From an uncultured Francisellaceae bacterium (GTDB lineage: Bacteria > Pseudomonadota > Gammaproteobacteria > Francisellales > CACEW01): a DNA stretch of 64,000 bases. The notes under the pieces were generated by a model. It was not told where the DNA came from. It saw only the letters and a program-made list of their open reading frames with translations, and ran no database searches. The translations under genes and the position numbers were made by a program. Where the stretch lies: NCBI GenBank assembly GCA_905612315.1, contig CAJQSL010000019.1, positions 1 to 64,000 on the forward strand, read 5' to 3'. Below are positions 1 to 10,652 of the stretch, in pieces. The first letter of the stretch is position 1; each line of letters starts with the position of its first letter.

Positions 1-790
1 TGACTTGTGGCGGCACTCTAGAAATCAAATAGCTTATAGCATCTACAACTATTTCAGTTGGGTTTGCTCTAACCCCACTTCTTCCTAAAGGAAACTCAGT
101 TTCTAAAATTCTGTTTAAAATAATTGAAAAGCTACTCTGTTCATATGTATTTTTTTCTTTAATAACATCAATCGCAGCCACTCCATCAGAGTTTGGTGCA
201 GCTAGGCTTGCTCCATTTCCAATTAGGTCTAGTAAATAAGTCATTCCGCTTTCGCTATGCAATAAATGCGGCTTAGAACAAAGCCAATGCAATAAAGAAC
301 CAGACCCCAGAGAGCCTTGCCTCGCTAATAAAACTTCTAAAACAGCTTCCTTTAAATCAGTTCCGTGACCCAAATGAGATATAAATAAAGTTAAGCTATC
401 TTCAGGTAAACCCGCAATCACCCCCATAATTTTATCATCTGAAATACCTTTTATTACACGCAATACCTTTGCGAACTCTTTATCCATCAACGGCGTGACT
501 TGTGACGGCACTCTAGAAATTAAATAGTTTAGAACGTCTACAACTATTTCAGTTGGGTTTGCTATAACCCCACTTCTTCCCGGAGGAAACTCAGTTTCTA
601 AAATTCTGTTTAAAATAATTGAAACTCTACTTTGTTCATGTGTATTTTTTTCTTTAATAACATCAATCGCAGCCACTCCACCACTGCTTGATGCAACTAG
701 ACTTTCTCCATTTCCAATTAGGTCTAGCAAACAAGACATTCTGTTTTCTCTACACAATGAAGACGGTTTAGAACAAAGCCAATGCAATGG
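1..790 (-). repeat. In-frame 495-bp-period duplication inside the ankyrin gene
   Basis: DNA at about 1-291 and 496-786 is almost identical, apart from scattered substitutions, and the offset is exactly 495 bp (165 codons). Each copy encodes LHWLCSKP, then LLDLIGNG, GVAAIDVIKEKNT, ILNRILETEFP and SRVPxQV. The sequence between the copies is not repeated. A further copy could lie beyond the window start. Confidence 0.85.
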
Positions 791-3301
791 AGTATACCCA
801 TTCAAATAAGCCCTAGGATGACGATATCCATAACTTGCTATATTTAAATTAGCCCCTTTTTCTATCAATAACTTAACAGCATCATCTTTTCCATCAAAAG
901 CTGCATGCGCAAGGGCTGTTTCTCCCATATGATCTCTAAAATCAATTAATGATTTATCTATACTCAAGCAAAAATATAGTAAGATTTTAAATTCTTCAAA
1001 AGGCTTAGATATATCTTTAGCAGCATCTTTTAGAACCATGCCCAAAACACTTAATATTCGGTCTTTATCTATTCCTATAGTTTTATCTATAAATAACCTT
1101 GGAAACTTGTAATCACCAGCTAATAATGCAGTCTGTAACACAGTAAATTTAACCTCAGTTGAGCTCCATGTTAAAATATAATTTTCTAAAAAATTATTAA
1201 ATGCATCAAGTTCATCATCAGTACCTTTTGACCTTTTTATTAGTTCTTCGCCCATTGGCAGATGCACACCTAAGTTATAGGCATAACTTTTAAACAAATT
1301 AAGATCATCGCCTGATAAAGATTTAAGGTCAGCTTTTAATAACATATCAAAAAGATTAGAATTATCACCTTTTTTATAATCAAGTAATATAGCTGAAACC
1401 AGCCTGCCTAGTAAACTTATATCAGAGCTAGGCTCCAAATTTCTCTCTAATGATGAAGAATCAATCATAGCTAATAATTTAAAGACATCTCTTACATTAT
1501 ACATCACTCCAAAATCAGAACTTCGTTCCATCAACTTAGTGCATCTAATAAAATCATCGAAAGTTTTATTAAGAGAAATTTCTTTTGAAAACTCCCCTTG
1601 CGCGACGTGGACTGGTGTTAAATTTGCATCAACCGTTACACAGATATCTCGACCATCTTGTGTCCATGGGCCTGAGTTGTTATCTTCTATTAATAAAAAT
1701 TCATCACCTGTTCCATGCTCAACTTGAGGCAAAAAGTACATGTATCTATCTTTGCAAATCTCTAGAGCATTATCCCAATCACTTTTTTGTCCCTCAACAC
1801 CTTCAAAAAAAGTAGCATCTAAACCGAAACTTTCAGCATTGGCTCTAAAAAACTCCTCCAATGCAATTAATAAACCATTTTGTGTATCTACGCTAGATAG
1901 CAATATTGTCTCAAGCTGCCCTAAAATGCCTAACTCTGGATCTTCAATAATTTTTCCAAAGTTTTGTTCAAACTTACTACCAATTTTATTTTTATAACAA
2001 TAAAAGTTTAAATTACCGATAAAAAACTGAATAAATATTGAGTAATTTTCCCTAATCTTTGTTAAACGATCCGAAGGAGATAATGAGTCCAGGTTTAAAA
2101 AGACCCCCTGAAAGAAATTACTTTCAACCTCGTTAGCTTTCTGTTGTGGCAAAAGTGCCTTAACTACTGGTATAGGCAGCAAGTACTCTTCAATAAATTT
2201 TGCATCAAACGCATAAGCTTTTTTTATAGAACTCATTTTTTGTGGGCCATCAAGGTCATCAAGTTCACGTTCGTCATCACCAACAAAAAAAGTATGAACC
2301 AAACCTTCCTTTATAACTTTACAAGTAAAATCCAAAAGCTTAGCTTCGTCTGAAATTTCTGCAGGGAGGTCACTTACACCTTCGCAAACTAACTCAAACA
2401 ATTCCTTTAATGTATTCTTAAGACAGTTAAAAAAATTGTCAGGATTATCTAAATCACCATCATCAATATTACCAAGAATGGAGATATCAGAAGTAGCAAA
2501 AGAAGAGCTGAAATGACTTCTAATTTTAAGCCCTGTTAACTCAGTTAATAAATCAACACCCACCATTTTTTGCAACTTGTCTTCTGGAATGCTTGAAAAA
2601 GAACTTCTTAAAGAATAACCCAAACCTGAATCACTAAATACAGGCAGCCGTATTATATTTCCGGCGCCATCAAGAATTAGCTCTTGCTGTTTTGAGCCTC
2701 TTGTTACAGAAAACAAAGCTCTTTGACCATCTTTGTTACCATTAAAGCGTAACACAGGGTCATCATCACGGGTGCTAAATAAAAACCTGAACATATTAGT
2801 ATTTTTAGGATGATTATAAATTTCTGCCAACTTGCTATAATATCTGTGTTCAAAGGGTATCTTTGTAAGATTTTCTATCCCAGAAAAAAAGCTACATAGG
2901 GCTTCATCAAAATATGGATCAGAAGACCTTTCAGCCATTGATAAAAAATCACCTAAACCATATTCGGGTTCTAATTCTTCATCAAGATCTGACTCTTCTA
3001 TTTTAGATTCAGAATCAGAGCTACTACCAGCGTCTGCCTCTGCATCTGCACTTAATCCAGAATAAAGTAATTTCAACTTAGAAATAGGCAGTGTTACAAA
3101 TCTATTAAAATCTCGCCAAAATTTACTTTGTGCACGAGACCCTTGACAAGTAACATCACTAGATATCCCCACACCACCAACTACTGGCATTGAAACAATA
3201 ATCTTACCTCCAGAAATAGTAAAGCGAAATGGCAAACCAAGAGTCATAATGCCATCAGCATCAATTCTTATTGAAGGTTCACGGTCTGTTTCGTGCGGCA
3301 T
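1..3301 (-). CDS. Ankyrin-repeat giant protein, 3' end outside window
   Basis: An uninterrupted reading frame of at least 1100 codons runs from an ATG at 3301 off the window edge. An AGGTGGAGAG ribosome-binding site lies just upstream of that ATG. I recognise no domain in the N-terminal 500 residues. A Ser/Asp/Glu-rich acidic linker occupies residues about 80-110. A weak ankyrin-like TPVHVA motif sits near residue 560. A clear ankyrin unit (GETALAHAAFDGKDDAVKLL, then GANLN and TPLHWL) lies at about 783-843. It is followed by two nearly identical copies of a block of about 97 residues, spaced exactly 165 codons apart. Ankyrin proteins of this size in host-associated gammaproteobacteria are often secreted effectors, which is an inference here. 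No signal peptide is evident. It is divergent from hisS. Confidence 0.85.
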   Translation of the reverse strand, partial: MPHETDREPSIRIDADGIMTLGLPFRFTISGGKIIVSMPVVGGVGISSDVTCQGSRAQSKFWRDFNRFVTLPISKLKLLYSGLSADAEADAGSSSDSESKIEESDLDEELEPEYGLGDFLSMAERSSDPYFDEALCSFFSGIENLTKIPFEHRYYSKLAEIYNHPKNTNMFRFLFSTRDDDPVLRFNGNKDGQRALFSVTRGSKQQELILDGAGNIIRLPVFSDSGLGYSLRSSFSSIPEDKLQKMVGVDLLTELTGLKIRSHFSSSFATSDISILGNIDDGDLDNPDNFFNCLKNTLKELFELVCEGVSDLPAEISDEAKLLDFTCKVIKEGLVHTFFVGDDERELDDLDGPQKMSSIKKAYAFDAKFIEEYLLPIPVVKALLPQQKANEVESNFFQGVFLNLDSLSPSDRLTKIRENYSIFIQFFIGNLNFYCYKNKIGSKFEQNFGKIIEDPELGILGQLETILLSSVDTQNGLLIALEEFFRANAESFGLDATFFEGVEGQKSDWDNALEICKDRYMYFLPQVEHGTGDEFLLIEDNNSGPWTQDGRDICVTVDANLTPVHVAQGEFSKEISLNKTFDDFIRCTKLMERSSDFGVMYNVRDVFKLLAMIDSSSLERNLEPSSDISLLGRLVSAILLDYKKGDNSNLFDMLLKADLKSLSGDDLNLFKSYAYNLGVHLPMGEELIKRSKGTDDELDAFNNFLENYILTWSSTEVKFTVLQTALLAGDYKFPRLFIDKTIGIDKDRILSVLGMVLKDAAKDISKPFEEFKILLYFCLSIDKSLIDFRDHMGETALAHAAFDGKDDAVKLLIEKGANLNIASYGYRHPRAYLNGYTPLHWLCSKPSSLCRENRMSCLLDLIGNGESLVASSSGGVAAIDVIKEKNTHEQSRVSIILNRILETEFPPGRSGVIANPTEIVVDVLNYLISRVPSQVTPLMDKEFAKVLRVIKGISDDKIMGVIAGLPEDSLTLFISHLGHGTDLKEAVLEVLLARQGSLGSGSLLHWLCSKPHLLHSESGMTYLLDLIGNGASLAAPNSDGVAAIDVIKEKNTYEQSSFSIILNRILETEFPLGRSGVRANPTEIVVDAISYLISRVPPQV

Positions 3302-3573
3302 AAATTCTCTCCACCTATTAAGTTAATAATATATGTCATCAAGAAAACATATATTACTTGGTAAAACTATATATAAATCAAATTAACTGTTAATTAAGAA
3401 CCCTATCTTTAAAAAAATATAAGGTTAATTTTCACTTAAATATTTAAAAACACCAATATTCAAAAACACCTGAACATATTTTCAAATAAGACAACAACTT
3501 CCACCTTCGCTTAAATTCTGCTAAAATTTGCTTAAATTATATAAACTAATATTTTAAGATATATATAAAAATC

Positions 3574-4869
3574 ATGAACAAACCATCCACTATCAAAGCC
3601 ATCCGTGGCATGAACGATTTATTCCCAGAACAAACTCAATATTGGTTAAAACTAGAAACTATTTTTAAAGAGCTAATGCACCATTATGGCTATGGCCAAA
3701 TCAGAACCCCACAGCTTGAATATAGCGATCTATTCAAACGCAGTATTGGCGAGGTAACCGATATAGTAGAAAAAGAGATGTACACCTTTTTGGACCGCAA
3801 TGAGAAATCTCTTACTTTGCGCCCCGAAGGCACCGCATGCGCTGTTAGGGCTGGCATAGAACATGGTAAGTTTTATAATCAAACCCAAAAGTGGTGGTAC
3901 TCCGGTGCAATGTTTCGCTATGAGCGCCCCCAAAAAGGTAGATATCGCCAGTTTTACCAATTTGGAGTAGAAGCTTTTGGCTTCAATGGCCCGCAAGTTG
4001 ATGTTGAACAAATAGAAATGATGCAAAGGTTCTGGGAAAAACTTGGTATAAAAGATCATATAAAATTAGAAATTAACACCTTAGGTTTGCCTGAGTCTAG
4101 AGCAAAATATAAAGAAATTTTAATTAATTATTTTAAAGAACATATTGATCTTCTAGGTGAGCAAGAAAAATCTAGATTAACCAGTAACCCTCTTAGAATT
4201 CTAGATAGCAAAAATCCAAATTTAAAAAATATTATAAATAATGCTCCTAAGTTATTAGACCATTTAGATGATAAAAGCATAGAGTTTTTCGAAGATTTTA
4301 AAGCTAATCTTGATGCGGCTAATATCAAATATCAAATAAACCCACATTTGGTTCGAGGATTAGACTATTATTGTCACGCAGTTTATGAATGGACAACTGA
4401 CTCTCTTGGAGCGCAAGGTACTATTTGTGCAGGCGGAAGGTATGATGCCTTAGTATCACAATTAGGTGGGCAACCTACTCCTGCAGTAGGTTTTGCGCTA
4501 GGGCTTGAGCGCTTATTATTACTTACTGAAGCACTAGATACCCAAAAAAACTGGGGTAAAGATAAAACATCTAAATTTTATGTTATTTACGAGCAAGATC
4601 TAAAAAATTCCAACTTAAAACAAGTACAACAAACCATATTAAATTTAAGAGAAAATTTACCTGAGCACATAATTATTTGTGATCACAACAGCGGCAACTT
4701 AAACAAACAATTTAAACGCGCAGAAAAAGCTGGAGCCGATTTTATTATAACAATAGATAAGGATAACTTAATTGATAATATATTAATAAAGCCGCTTCAC
4801 ATAAAAAAACCACAAGATAATATTCAAATTTCTGATATCAAACACTGGCTAAAAAAACTGGCTAATTGA
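3574..4869 (+). CDS. hisS: Histidyl-tRNA synthetase
   Basis: This cytoplasmic class II aminoacyl-tRNA synthetase charges tRNA-His. Class II motif 2 is visible as FRYERPQKGRYRQFYQFGVE. The histidine-specific motif LVRGLDYYCHAVYEW and the motif 3 region (GGRYD, then GFALGLERL) follow. The C-terminal anticodon-binding domain is present. At 431 aa it matches the family length (E. coli 424). The ATG at 3574 gives an N-terminus with the typical IRGMNDLFP motif; the ribosome-binding site is weak. It heads the plus-strand run hisS-yfgM-bamB-der, a conserved gammaproteobacterial order. Confidence 0.97.
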   Translation: MNKPSTIKAIRGMNDLFPEQTQYWLKLETIFKELMHHYGYGQIRTPQLEYSDLFKRSIGEVTDIVEKEMYTFLDRNEKSLTLRPEGTACAVRAGIEHGKFYNQTQKWWYSGAMFRYERPQKGRYRQFYQFGVEAFGFNGPQVDVEQIEMMQRFWEKLGIKDHIKLEINTLGLPESRAKYKEILINYFKEHIDLLGEQEKSRLTSNPLRILDSKNPNLKNIINNAPKLLDHLDDKSIEFFEDFKANLDAANIKYQINPHLVRGLDYYCHAVYEWTTDSLGAQGTICAGGRYDALVSQLGGQPTPAVGFALGLERLLLLTEALDTQKNWGKDKTSKFYVIYEQDLKNSNLKQVQQTILNLRENLPEHIIICDHNSGNLNKQFKRAEKAGADFIITIDKDNLIDNILIKPLHIKKPQDNIQISDIKHWLKKLAN

Positions 4870-4945
4870 AAGTAATTTAGTTAATCTGGTAAGCTAGTAA
4901 AATTAGATAATAATTTAATTTAAAATTTATAAATAGGTTTATTTC

Positions 4946-5593
4946 ATGCAAGATGATATTGAACAGGCCCAGCAAATAAAACAACTATGGAATAATCATG
5001 GCAGCACTTTTTTAACGGTAATTCTTCTGATAATTTGCGCCATACTTTCTTGGCAATGGTGGGATAGCCACAAAAAGAACATGAGCATAAAGTCCCAAAG
5101 CAGTTTTTTAGAGCTTATGGAGGCGGCGAATACAAAAGATAATAAAAAAATAGACTTCTATGCCAACAAGATTGCAACCGACAATCCTAACTCAATATAC
5201 GCCGGCATCAGCAATCTATTTCTAGCTAAATTAGAGTTACAAAAACATAATCTTGATAAAGCTGCTGCATTTCTAAAAACAATATCTGATCAAAAATTAG
5301 GTGTTATCTCACAAACTGCAACTTTACGGCTTGCAAGAATTTATCTTGCGCAAAATGAGCCTACCAAAGCCAGAATGTTACTCATAAAATCTAATCTTTT
5401 TACCAAAGATCAAAATAACCCAGTTTATCAGATGTTACTGGCTAATAGCGACTTACAACTTAAAAATGACTTGGCTGCTAGAGCCCATTTAGAAAAAGCA
5501 TTAAAAGCCCTTGATAAAGACCCTATCTCCAAAGCATGGGTTAAAATGCAACTTAGTAATGTTCCTATTAATAAAAAATTAATAACAAATTAA
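4946..5593 (+). CDS. yfgM: YfgM-type ancillary SecYEG translocon subunit
   Basis: This is a 215-aa single-pass membrane protein. A cytoplasmic N-terminus with an EQAQQIKQLWNNHG motif precedes a transmembrane segment at about residues 19-38. A periplasmic helical region with TPR-like helix pairs follows (for example LARIYLAQNEPTKARMLL). YfgM associates with SecYEG and PpiD in E. coli and acts in periplasmic chaperone traffic. Its place between hisS and bamB is the canonical one and supports the assignment more strongly than sequence alone. The gap to bamB is 32 bp, so co-transcription is likely. Confidence 0.9.
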   Translation: MQDDIEQAQQIKQLWNNHGSTFLTVILLIICAILSWQWWDSHKKNMSIKSQSSFLELMEAANTKDNKKIDFYANKIATDNPNSIYAGISNLFLAKLELQKHNLDKAAAFLKTISDQKLGVISQTATLRLARIYLAQNEPTKARMLLIKSNLFTKDQNNPVYQMLLANSDLQLKNDLAARAHLEKALKALDKDPISKAWVKMQLSNVPINKKLITN

Positions 5594-5625
5594 ATTTATT
5601 TAAAAAATAAAAGGCTTTATTAAAT

Positions 5626-6822
5626 ATGAAATTAAATTTCAAATTAAAAATCAAAACTATAACAAAAACCGTATCAATCTGTCTATTAGTTGGATTTACA
5701 AGCTTTTTGACTGGCTGTGGTAGCAAAGATAACTCCCTCCCGCCAACGCCTTTAACAAAATACACGCCTAAAATAAATATTCAAAAAAAATGGACTAATT
5801 CAGTTGGTTCAGGCTCAAAAAGCAATGCTTATGTGATTGGCACAGCGCATACTACCAATAGACTCATAGCAGCTAGCAGGAATGGCAAGCTTAAAGCTAT
5901 TAACCCTATTAGTGGAGATACTCTATGGTCTAAATCTACAAAATTTAGCTTTAGTGCAACACCTTTGATAGAATCTAAAGTGGTTTATATTGGCACATAT
6001 GATGGTTATTTGACCGCATTTGATGCCGTCAATGGAACCTTAAAGTGGAAAGCATATATCGGAAGCACTGTGCTAGCCCAGGCAGAATATAATAATAATA
6101 CAGTATTTGTACATTCGAACAATGATACTCTAACAGCAATTGATGCTGCAAATGGTAAAATATTATGGAGTTACCAAGACAAGATTCCTACTATTATTCT
6201 TCAAGCAGACTCAAAACCAGTTATTTCTGAAGATGGAAATGTCATATTTGGTAATGACAATGGCGTTATAAGTGTTATCTCCACAGCTAAAGGTGAAAAG
6301 TTATGGTCTTATCCTGTTGCGGTACCAACTGGAGCAAACGCTGTAAGCCGAATGGTTGATATAACATCCACGCCATTGCTTGATGGGGATACTATCTATG
6401 TAATGCCATATTCCGGCAAGACGAAAGCTCTTGACATTAGCTCCAACCAACAGCTTTGGCAAAGAGATTACCAAGGTTATAGAGATATGGCTCAAGATGA
6501 TTTACATATCTATTTAGTAACTAACGAAAGTAAAGTTGTATCTTTAAATAAAATGACCGGCCGAACCTATTGGGTACAAAAAAAATTAATGGGCCGTACG
6601 GTTTCAGCTCCAGCAGTTTTAAATGGTAAATATTTAGTAGTCGGTGATTTCGCAGGTTTCGTTCATTTTATGGATACGGAAACTGGTGAATTATTAGGCA
6701 GAATTAAAATCACTGGATCAGCTATTAATGCAGCACCTGCTATTTATAATAATTCAGCTATTGTAAATACAGTTAATGGCAAAATTGCTGCTCTAAGTGC
6801 GAGCAAAGCTAGCCTTAAATAA
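5626..6822 (+). CDS. bamB: Outer-membrane assembly lipoprotein BamB
   Basis: BamB is a lipoprotein of the BAM complex that helps insert beta-barrel outer-membrane proteins. The signal peptide ends in a lipobox LTGC with Cys31 as the lipidated residue. The rest is a PQQ-type beta-propeller with repeated blades of the form xVxxGxxDGxLxAxDAxxGxxLW, for instance YDGYLTAFDAVNGTLKW and NDTLTAIDAANGKILW. The length of 398 aa is typical. It lies between yfgM and der, as in most gammaproteobacteria. Confidence 0.96.
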   Translation: MKLNFKLKIKTITKTVSICLLVGFTSFLTGCGSKDNSLPPTPLTKYTPKINIQKKWTNSVGSGSKSNAYVIGTAHTTNRLIAASRNGKLKAINPISGDTLWSKSTKFSFSATPLIESKVVYIGTYDGYLTAFDAVNGTLKWKAYIGSTVLAQAEYNNNTVFVHSNNDTLTAIDAANGKILWSYQDKIPTIILQADSKPVISEDGNVIFGNDNGVISVISTAKGEKLWSYPVAVPTGANAVSRMVDITSTPLLDGDTIYVMPYSGKTKALDISSNQQLWQRDYQGYRDMAQDDLHIYLVTNESKVVSLNKMTGRTYWVQKKLMGRTVSAPAVLNGKYLVVGDFAGFVHFMDTETGELLGRIKITGSAINAAPAIYNNSAIVNTVNGKIAALSASKASLK

Positions 6823-6898
6823 AATGTAAAGATAGCATTCAAGCGGCAAAAACATTAGAATACGCCTGTAAAATAATTAAAAATGCAGGCTAAAACTC

Positions 6899-8614
<1,716 letters not shown>

Positions 8615-8677
8615 TTTGGTTCGCCCAGTAAAAAAATTATGGAAAATTACAAATATATGGCTGGTTAGAATCAGCGC

Positions 8678-9337
8678 TTAAACAAATAAAAACCCCACCC
8701 CTAAAAGCACCAAAAAACCACTCAAAATTTTAACGATAACTCCCTGTGCTCTCTCTAATACTTTTTTCACGCGTTTGTGAGATAAAATAATAGCCAAAAT
8801 CACAAACCAAGCAAAAGTAATCAAAGATATATCAAACGGTAGTATGATCTTTCCCAATAAACTTAAGTGATGACTTGACTTGATTATAATCGCGAATAAA
8901 GATAAGAAAAATAATGTGGCCTTTGGATTAAACATGCAGGTTAAAAATCCTTGTCTAAGAGCTTGAAATCTGGTCAAACTATAAGCTAGTGTTGCTGCCT
9001 TATAATCAGATTTATCACTAGAATCATTCCCAATTAAATTCTTTTTCTTATCTTGTTTATCCAATAATCCCTTAATACCAATATAAATTAAGTAGGCTGA
9101 TCCCATATATTTTATAGTATTAAATATTACAACAGATTTTGAAATTATAACGGCTATACCCAAAACACAATAAGACACATGAATAAAAATTGCTAAACCT
9201 ATACCCATAGCAGTTAAAAAGCCAGATCTTCTAGAACATGATATAGTATTTTTAGAAACTACTGCAAAATCAGGTCCAGGGCTTATAGCAGCTAATAGCG
9301 CTAATAAATTAATCAAAAGCCACATCCAGGCAGTCAT
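8678..9337 (-). CDS. LysE/RhtB-family amino acid exporter
   Basis: This is a multi-pass inner-membrane protein of the LysE/RhtB family, which exports amino acids. The signature near the N-terminus is LLALLAAISPGPDFAVV, and five or six hydrophobic segments follow. I place the start at the ATG at 9337 (MTAWMW) rather than at upstream in-frame starts, because a GGAGAG ribosome-binding site lies 6 nt before it. That gives 219 aa, close to the usual 205-215. The substrate cannot be told from sequence. It is convergent with der. Confidence 0.9.
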   Translation of the reverse strand: MTAWMWLLINLLALLAAISPGPDFAVVSKNTISCSRRSGFLTAMGIGLAIFIHVSYCVLGIAVIISKSVVIFNTIKYMGSAYLIYIGIKGLLDKQDKKKNLIGNDSSDKSDYKAATLAYSLTRFQALRQGFLTCMFNPKATLFFLSLFAIIIKSSHHLSLLGKIILPFDISLITFAWFVILAIILSHKRVKKVLERAQGVIVKILSGFLVLLGVGFLFV

Positions 9338-9462
9338 TGAACTCTCCATGTCAAAAACATCATAAATATGGGATATTATACCATAATTTATATATATTAT
9401 CAATGTGTGGAGCTTTGATTAGTTATCCAACCTTGTGATCTTTTATAGGATAATTGCCACCT

Positions 9463-9715
9463 GGTTGCCCCCATCCTAACCTTCCCCCACGGGGGGAAGG
9501 AACTCTACCGTCGTTGCGAGCGAGCCGTAAGGCGAGTGCGGCAATCTCCTACATAACTGCTGTTGACTTTATTTAACTATAAGCTGTAGCAACTGGAAGG
9601 AGATTGCCGCGTCGGCTTACAGCCTCCTCGCAAAGACTACATGTGGGTTTTCTCTTCTTAATTACTTCCTTAAGTTGACGGCTATACCCCGTGGGGGGAA
9701 TCCTAGGGTGGGACT
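9463..9715. repeat. Composite nested palindromic repeat
   Basis: The inner element (9510-9637) has imperfect inverted arms of about 40 bp. The left arm begins GTCGTTGCGAG and ends GGCAATCTCCT; the right arm is AGGAGATTGCC through GCAAAGAC. It is flanked by a second inverted pair built on CCCCCACGGGGGGAAGG on the left and CCCCGTGGGGGGAATCC on the right. This looks like one palindromic element inserted within another. The GTCGTTGCGAG...GCAATCTCC core recurs at four other places in the window. The rest of 9404-9780 shows no gene. Confidence 0.75.
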
Positions 9716-9780
9716 AGCAACAACTAACACCTAAATAAGAACATAACTAAAGCGCGCTAAGAACTATAACCCAAAAACTA

Positions 9781-10122
9781 CTAACTAATAACACACCCAT
9801 CATCCTCGGGATCACGACCCTTCTCACCCCATGCACCGCGAGATTTTTTGCTAGTTTGCTTCTCAGTATTCTTTAAAGTCGACTCAGTCTCATCCGGATT
9901 ACTTCTTCTAAATACAGTCGCCATATCTCCAACATCAATACTAAAATCAGCATACACATTCGCTCTTGCTGTACGTTCGTGCTCTGAGCCTTCAGTCACC
10001 TGATTACAATCTCTACGTTGTAATTTAACAACCTTTTCATTACCCTCCTGAGTCTTAGATCCTGCTAAAGTATCAACCTCTGTGTTACCAAACAAACCAA
10101 ACCAACTACCTAAACCTAACAT
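9781..10122 (-). CDS. Small orphan protein ending in a CaaX prenylation box
   Basis: This 113-aa protein has no recognised family. The start is supported by AGGAG seven nt before the ATG. The N-terminus is hydrophobic and glycine-rich (MLGLGSWFGLFG). The middle is polar and charged, with an acidic stretch before the end (DPEDDG). The last four residues are CVIS, a textbook C-aliphatic-aliphatic-Ser motif, which eukaryotic farnesyltransferase recognises. Some secreted Legionella effectors use such a box to be lipidated by the host, so a host-targeted protein is a plausible inference. There is no Sec signal. The gene is isolated between two palindromic repeats, and its promoter region contains a hexamer repeat. 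Confidence 0.7.
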   Translation of the reverse strand: MLGLGSWFGLFGNTEVDTLAGSKTQEGNEKVVKLQRRDCNQVTEGSEHERTARANVYADFSIDVGDMATVFRRSNPDETESTLKNTEKQTSKKSRGAWGEKGRDPEDDGCVIS

Positions 10123-10150
10123 AACACACTCCTAACTTAACTTTTTGATT

Positions 10151-10182
10151 TTTATTTATATTTATATTTATATTTATATTTA
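10151..10182 (-). repeat. Hexamer (TTTATA) microsatellite upstream of the CaaX gene
   Basis: Four full TTTATA units plus partial flanking units occupy 10151-10182, that is 29-60 nt upstream of the ATG at 10122. This is where promoter elements would be expected. Changes in copy number could alter promoter spacing, which is an inference. Confidence 0.6.
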
Positions 10183-10347
10183 TTTGGAAATTAAATTGAG
10201 CTTAGCTTAGCTGATAAATCAAGCTTACAACCACTATAAATTACCCAAGATGTTTTTAATTTTAATTTTTTATGACAATATAGATATATATTTTCACTTA
10301 ATCAATATAACAAACTATAAATTAAAAGTCACGAAAACAATAATACT

Positions 10348-10464
10348 GTCGTTGCGAGGAGGCGAAGCCTCCGTGGCAATCTCCTTACTGAAACTGATAT
10401 TATTACCCTAACTGCAGTTAGGTAGGAGATTGCCGCACTCGCCTGACAGCTCGCTCGCAACGAC
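10348..10464. repeat. 117-bp palindromic (MITE-like) element
   Basis: The termini are perfect inverted ends: GTCGTTGCGAG at the left and CTCGCAACGAC at the right. Inner blocks GGCAATCTCCT and AGGAGATTGCC are also inverted. The centre holds a small CTAACTGCAGTTAG palindrome. It is the cleanest copy of the repeat family in this window. The rest of 10123-10652 holds only AT-rich DNA and the hexamer repeat; I see no gene. Confidence 0.8.
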
Positions 10465-10652
10465 GGCGTTGTGGATTAAGTTCCTTAAAAACACGAAAGA
10501 CACCATTAACCAAGCTCAACTTAAATTACCATATTTGAGTCCTTGCTCGAAATTGCATAAATGTAGTTTTGCAACTTTAATATTGTGGGTGTTTTTGATT
10601 TAAAATGTCCAAACACTCCAACAACTAAAATAAACTTATATCAATTTATTTT

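Noticed and set aside
1539-2353. Several small plus-strand frames
   Set aside because: They lie antisense inside the long ankyrin gene, which is open throughout on the minus strand.
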